A stretch of DNA of 6,080 nucleotides, taken from NCBI GenBank assembly GCA_902495985.1, contig CABUZF010000079.1, positions 1-6,080 on the forward strand. The letters are read 5' to 3'. This stretch comes from an uncultured Collinsella sp. Lineage in GTDB: Bacteria; Actinomycetota; Coriobacteriia; Coriobacteriales; Coriobacteriaceae. Under the pieces are notes generated by a model. The model did no database searches, had not been told where the DNA came from, and saw nothing but the letters and a program-made list of their open reading frames with translations. A program made the position numbers and the translations under genes. Position 1 is the first letter of the stretch. Each line of letters opens with the position of its first letter. Below, in pieces: positions 4,790 to 6,080 of this stretch.

Positions 4790-5485
4790 ATGAACGATAT
4801 CCAGGGCTATCAGAACGGCCCCGTCGAGAGCGGCGCAAGCCGCGCCAAGGAGATGTCGCCGCGCGCGTACAATCTCACCATGTCTGCCCTGATCTTCTTG
4901 GGCTTTTGCGCCATGGGCGCTGGCGCCTACTTTACGAGCACCATGTCGTTTGCGCGCATGATGATGAGCGGCGCCGCCCTACCGCTGGTCTTTGGCTCGT
5001 TTATTTTAACCATCGTCGGCATGGTCATGATGTCGGCTGCTGCGGGCAAGCAGTCCGTGGGCCTGTCCCTTGTGGGCTACGTAATCTTTGCGAGTACCTT
5101 TGGCCTGACCGCGTCGTTTGGCCTTGCCAACTACGACCTGCCCACCATCAACACTGCCTTTATCGCCACGGCCGCTATCACCTTTGTCTTTGGCGCCTTG
5201 GGCGTGACGTTCCCCAAGTTTTTCCAGCGCGTATATGGCATCGGCTTTGGTATTCTGCTTGCCACCATTTTGGTTGAGATTGTGCTGATGTTTATGGGCG
5301 TTTCGCAGACCATCACCGACCTGATCGTGATTGTGGTGTTTGCCGGCTTTATTGGCTACGACACCTATGTTGCCACGACAGTGCCGCCTACGCTGCCCAA
5401 TGCGGTGCTCATGGCGTCCAATCTGTTCGTGGACATTATCAACGTGTTCCTGCGCATCCTGAACATCCTCGGTCGTCGCGACTAG
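4790..5485 (+). CDS. Bax inhibitor-1 / YetJ-family membrane protein
   Basis: A 231-residue protein of the BI-1 (UPF0005, TMBIM) family, which in bacteria (YetJ, YccA) includes pH-sensitive calcium-leak channels and FtsH modulators in the inner membrane. An N-terminal cytosolic stretch of about 25 residues precedes seven hydrophobic segments at about 30-50, 58-82, 88-112, 119-140, 148-170, 174-196 and 205-226. The two conserved Asp of the YetJ di-aspartyl sensor are matched by Asp191 (IGYDTYVA) and Asp215 (NLFVDIINVFLRILNILG), 24 residues apart as in the Bacillus protein (171 and 195). The C-terminal motif DIINVFLRIL is the family hallmark. The unusual part is a short connection between the Asp motifs ending VPPTLPNAVLMAS. 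GAAAGGA lies 7 nt before ATG 4790. It is followed by a terminator, so it appears monocistronic. Confidence 0.92.
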   Translation: MNDIQGYQNGPVESGASRAKEMSPRAYNLTMSALIFLGFCAMGAGAYFTSTMSFARMMMSGAALPLVFGSFILTIVGMVMMSAAAGKQSVGLSLVGYVIFASTFGLTASFGLANYDLPTINTAFIATAAITFVFGALGVTFPKFFQRVYGIGFGILLATILVEIVLMFMGVSQTITDLIVIVVFAGFIGYDTYVATTVPPTLPNAVLMASNLFVDIINVFLRILNILGRRD

Positions 5486-5531
5486 CGCGGGGGATTGCAG
5501 CGTTTCTTGTCGGACGCGGTAAAACGATGTG

Positions 5532-5560
5532 AAAGGCGGTCCTACGGGGCCGTCTTTTTT
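5532..5560 (+). terminator. Intrinsic terminator of the BI-1 gene with a UACG tetraloop
   Basis: An 11-bp stem (5532-5542 with 5547-5557) includes two G-U wobbles and closes on a C(UACG)G loop, a member of the extra-stable UNCG tetraloop class. Six T follow at 5555-5560. It starts 47 nt after the BI-1 stop. Confidence 0.9.
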
Positions 5561-5570
5561 GTAGCGGCGG

Positions 5571-5578
5571 GGTATCAT
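5571..5578 (+). promoter_or_regulatory. Candidate -10 for the last gene (GGTATCAT)
   Basis: TATCAT at 5573-5578 matches TATAAT at five of six positions, 46 nt before ATG 5625 and just after the BI-1 terminator, where a promoter is needed. No clear -35 is seen because the terminator stem occupies that position. GG precedes the hexamer as at 645 and 4722. Confidence 0.42.
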
Positions 5579-5624
5579 GGATGGGAAAAGCCGATAGCGG
5601 CAGCGACAGGAAAGGTGACCACTT

Positions 5625-6080
5625 ATGGCAGACGTCGACAACAGGAACCGTAACCGCAGGTCCAACCGAGCGGGTCAGCCCAATCCCAAGCGCGAGGCCC
5701 GTGCCAAGGCCGCCGAGCGCCATGTGGCGACTGTGTCCGAAGCGTTCGCCAAGGATATCGAGCGTTCGCTTGCCGGTGTTCGCGAGTTTGACGGCATGCC
5801 CGCCGGCTTTGTCGCGGCGATGAAGGCCAAGGTTCAGACTGCTGTGGCCCCCGAAGAGCAGGTCGCCGAGGACGTCGAGGACGCGGAGGCTGCCGAGGTC
5901 GAGGCAGTGCCCGAGACCGAGGCGGCGCCCGAGCCCGTCGAGGAACCTGCCGAGGAAATCGCCGAAGCTGAGTTCGCGCCTGCTGAGGAGCCCGCTCCGG
6001 TTCTGCCCGAGGTCACCGTGCTCGATGCCTCCGCCACGCAGGTCATCTTGGACAACGGTCGTGGCTATGCGCAGTTCTGC
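5625..6080 (+). CDS. Unknown protein with basic N-terminus and acidic linker (3' end outside window)
   Basis: The frame is open from ATG 5625 to the window end, giving 152 residues with no stop. AAAGGTGA at 5611-5618 is a good ribosome site 6 nt before the ATG. Residues 1-33 are rich in Arg, Asn and Lys (DNRNRNRRSNRAG then KREARAKAAERH). Residues 34-75 look helical and include AKDIERSLAGVREFDGMPAG. Residues 76-129 are a low-complexity Glu/Ala/Pro/Val linker with no Lys or Arg. From about 130 a globular region begins with VTVLDASATQVILDNGRGY. I do not recognise the family from this part. The beta-strand/helix opening could begin a nucleotide-type alpha/beta domain such as a macro-like fold, but this is a guess. 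No signal peptide or membrane helix is visible. Codon use (GAG, GCC, GTC) and frame periodicity support a real gene. Confidence 0.82.
   Translation, partial: MADVDNRNRNRRSNRAGQPNPKREARAKAAERHVATVSEAFAKDIERSLAGVREFDGMPAGFVAAMKAKVQTAVAPEEQVAEDVEDAEAAEVEAVPETEAAPEPVEEPAEEIAEAEFAPAEEPAPVLPEVTVLDASATQVILDNGRGYAQFC

Noticed and set aside
5006..5665. Long - strand frame across BI-1 and the next leader
   Set aside because: It crosses the + strand terminator and two candidate promoter elements, and its product is His/Gly/Arg-rich with no recognisable domain. It is a shadow of the BI-1 gene.
5581..5823. A + strand frame beginning at ATG 5581 as an alternative last gene
   Set aside because: It has no ribosome site and overlaps the frame from ATG 5625, which has AAAGGTGA upstream, consistent GC-ending codons and stays open to the window end.

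Overview
The window reads as a GC-rich, gene-dense bacterial chromosome segment. A SepF–YggT–DivIVA division cluster, C/G-ending codons in most genes, DivIVA with the actinobacterial Lys-Arg-Gly-Tyr hook and the protein styles all point to Actinomycetota, most likely class Coriobacteriia (Collinsella-like). That taxonomic call is inference from gene style, not from a marker gene. No rRNA, tRNA, CRISPR array, insertion sequence or phage gene is visible.

Layout. Positions 1-1395 (+ strand) hold the end of a cell-division cluster: the C-terminal part of SepF (cut by the window edge), a two-helix YggT-family membrane protein that appears to start at a non-AUG (ATC) codon, and DivIVA. A strong intrinsic terminator closes divIVA at about 1422-1452. 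Facing it is a - strand terminator at 1478-1515 that serves a small nitroreductase (1564-2094, -). Next comes a 282-nt spacer without a gene (2095-2376) that contains a perfect 25-bp inverted repeat. A - strand phosphate-uptake operon follows: a PiT-family phosphate transporter (3068-4117) transcribed first, then its DUF47/PhoU-like partner (2377-3000). A divergent intergenic region (4118-4366) leads to a + strand 112-aa protein that I do not firmly recognise. After it come a Bax-inhibitor-1/YetJ-type seven-helix membrane protein (4790-5485) with its own terminator, and the first 152 codons of a protein with a basic N-terminus and a long acidic Glu/Ala/Pro linker (5625-6080, open at the window end).

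How the genes fit together. SepF tethers FtsZ to the membrane, YggT proteins are small membrane proteins repeatedly linked to sepF, and DivIVA marks curved or polar membrane, so the left part is one division/morphogenesis unit. Pit and DUF47 form a classic transporter/regulator pair for inorganic phosphate. The other genes look like independent transcription units, each with its own -10-like element or terminator.

Most useful observations: the probable ATC start of yggT, which start-codon-restricted callers would truncate past its first membrane helix; the perfect 25-bp inverted repeat just downstream of the phosphate operon; a terminator-like hairpin lying between a -10 element and the ribosome binding site of the BI-1 gene; and a leader upstream of pit where a perfect anti-16S match overlaps an extended -10 and precedes a three-codon ORF. 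I see no convincing undescribed multi-gene system here; most of the window is ordinary housekeeping DNA.
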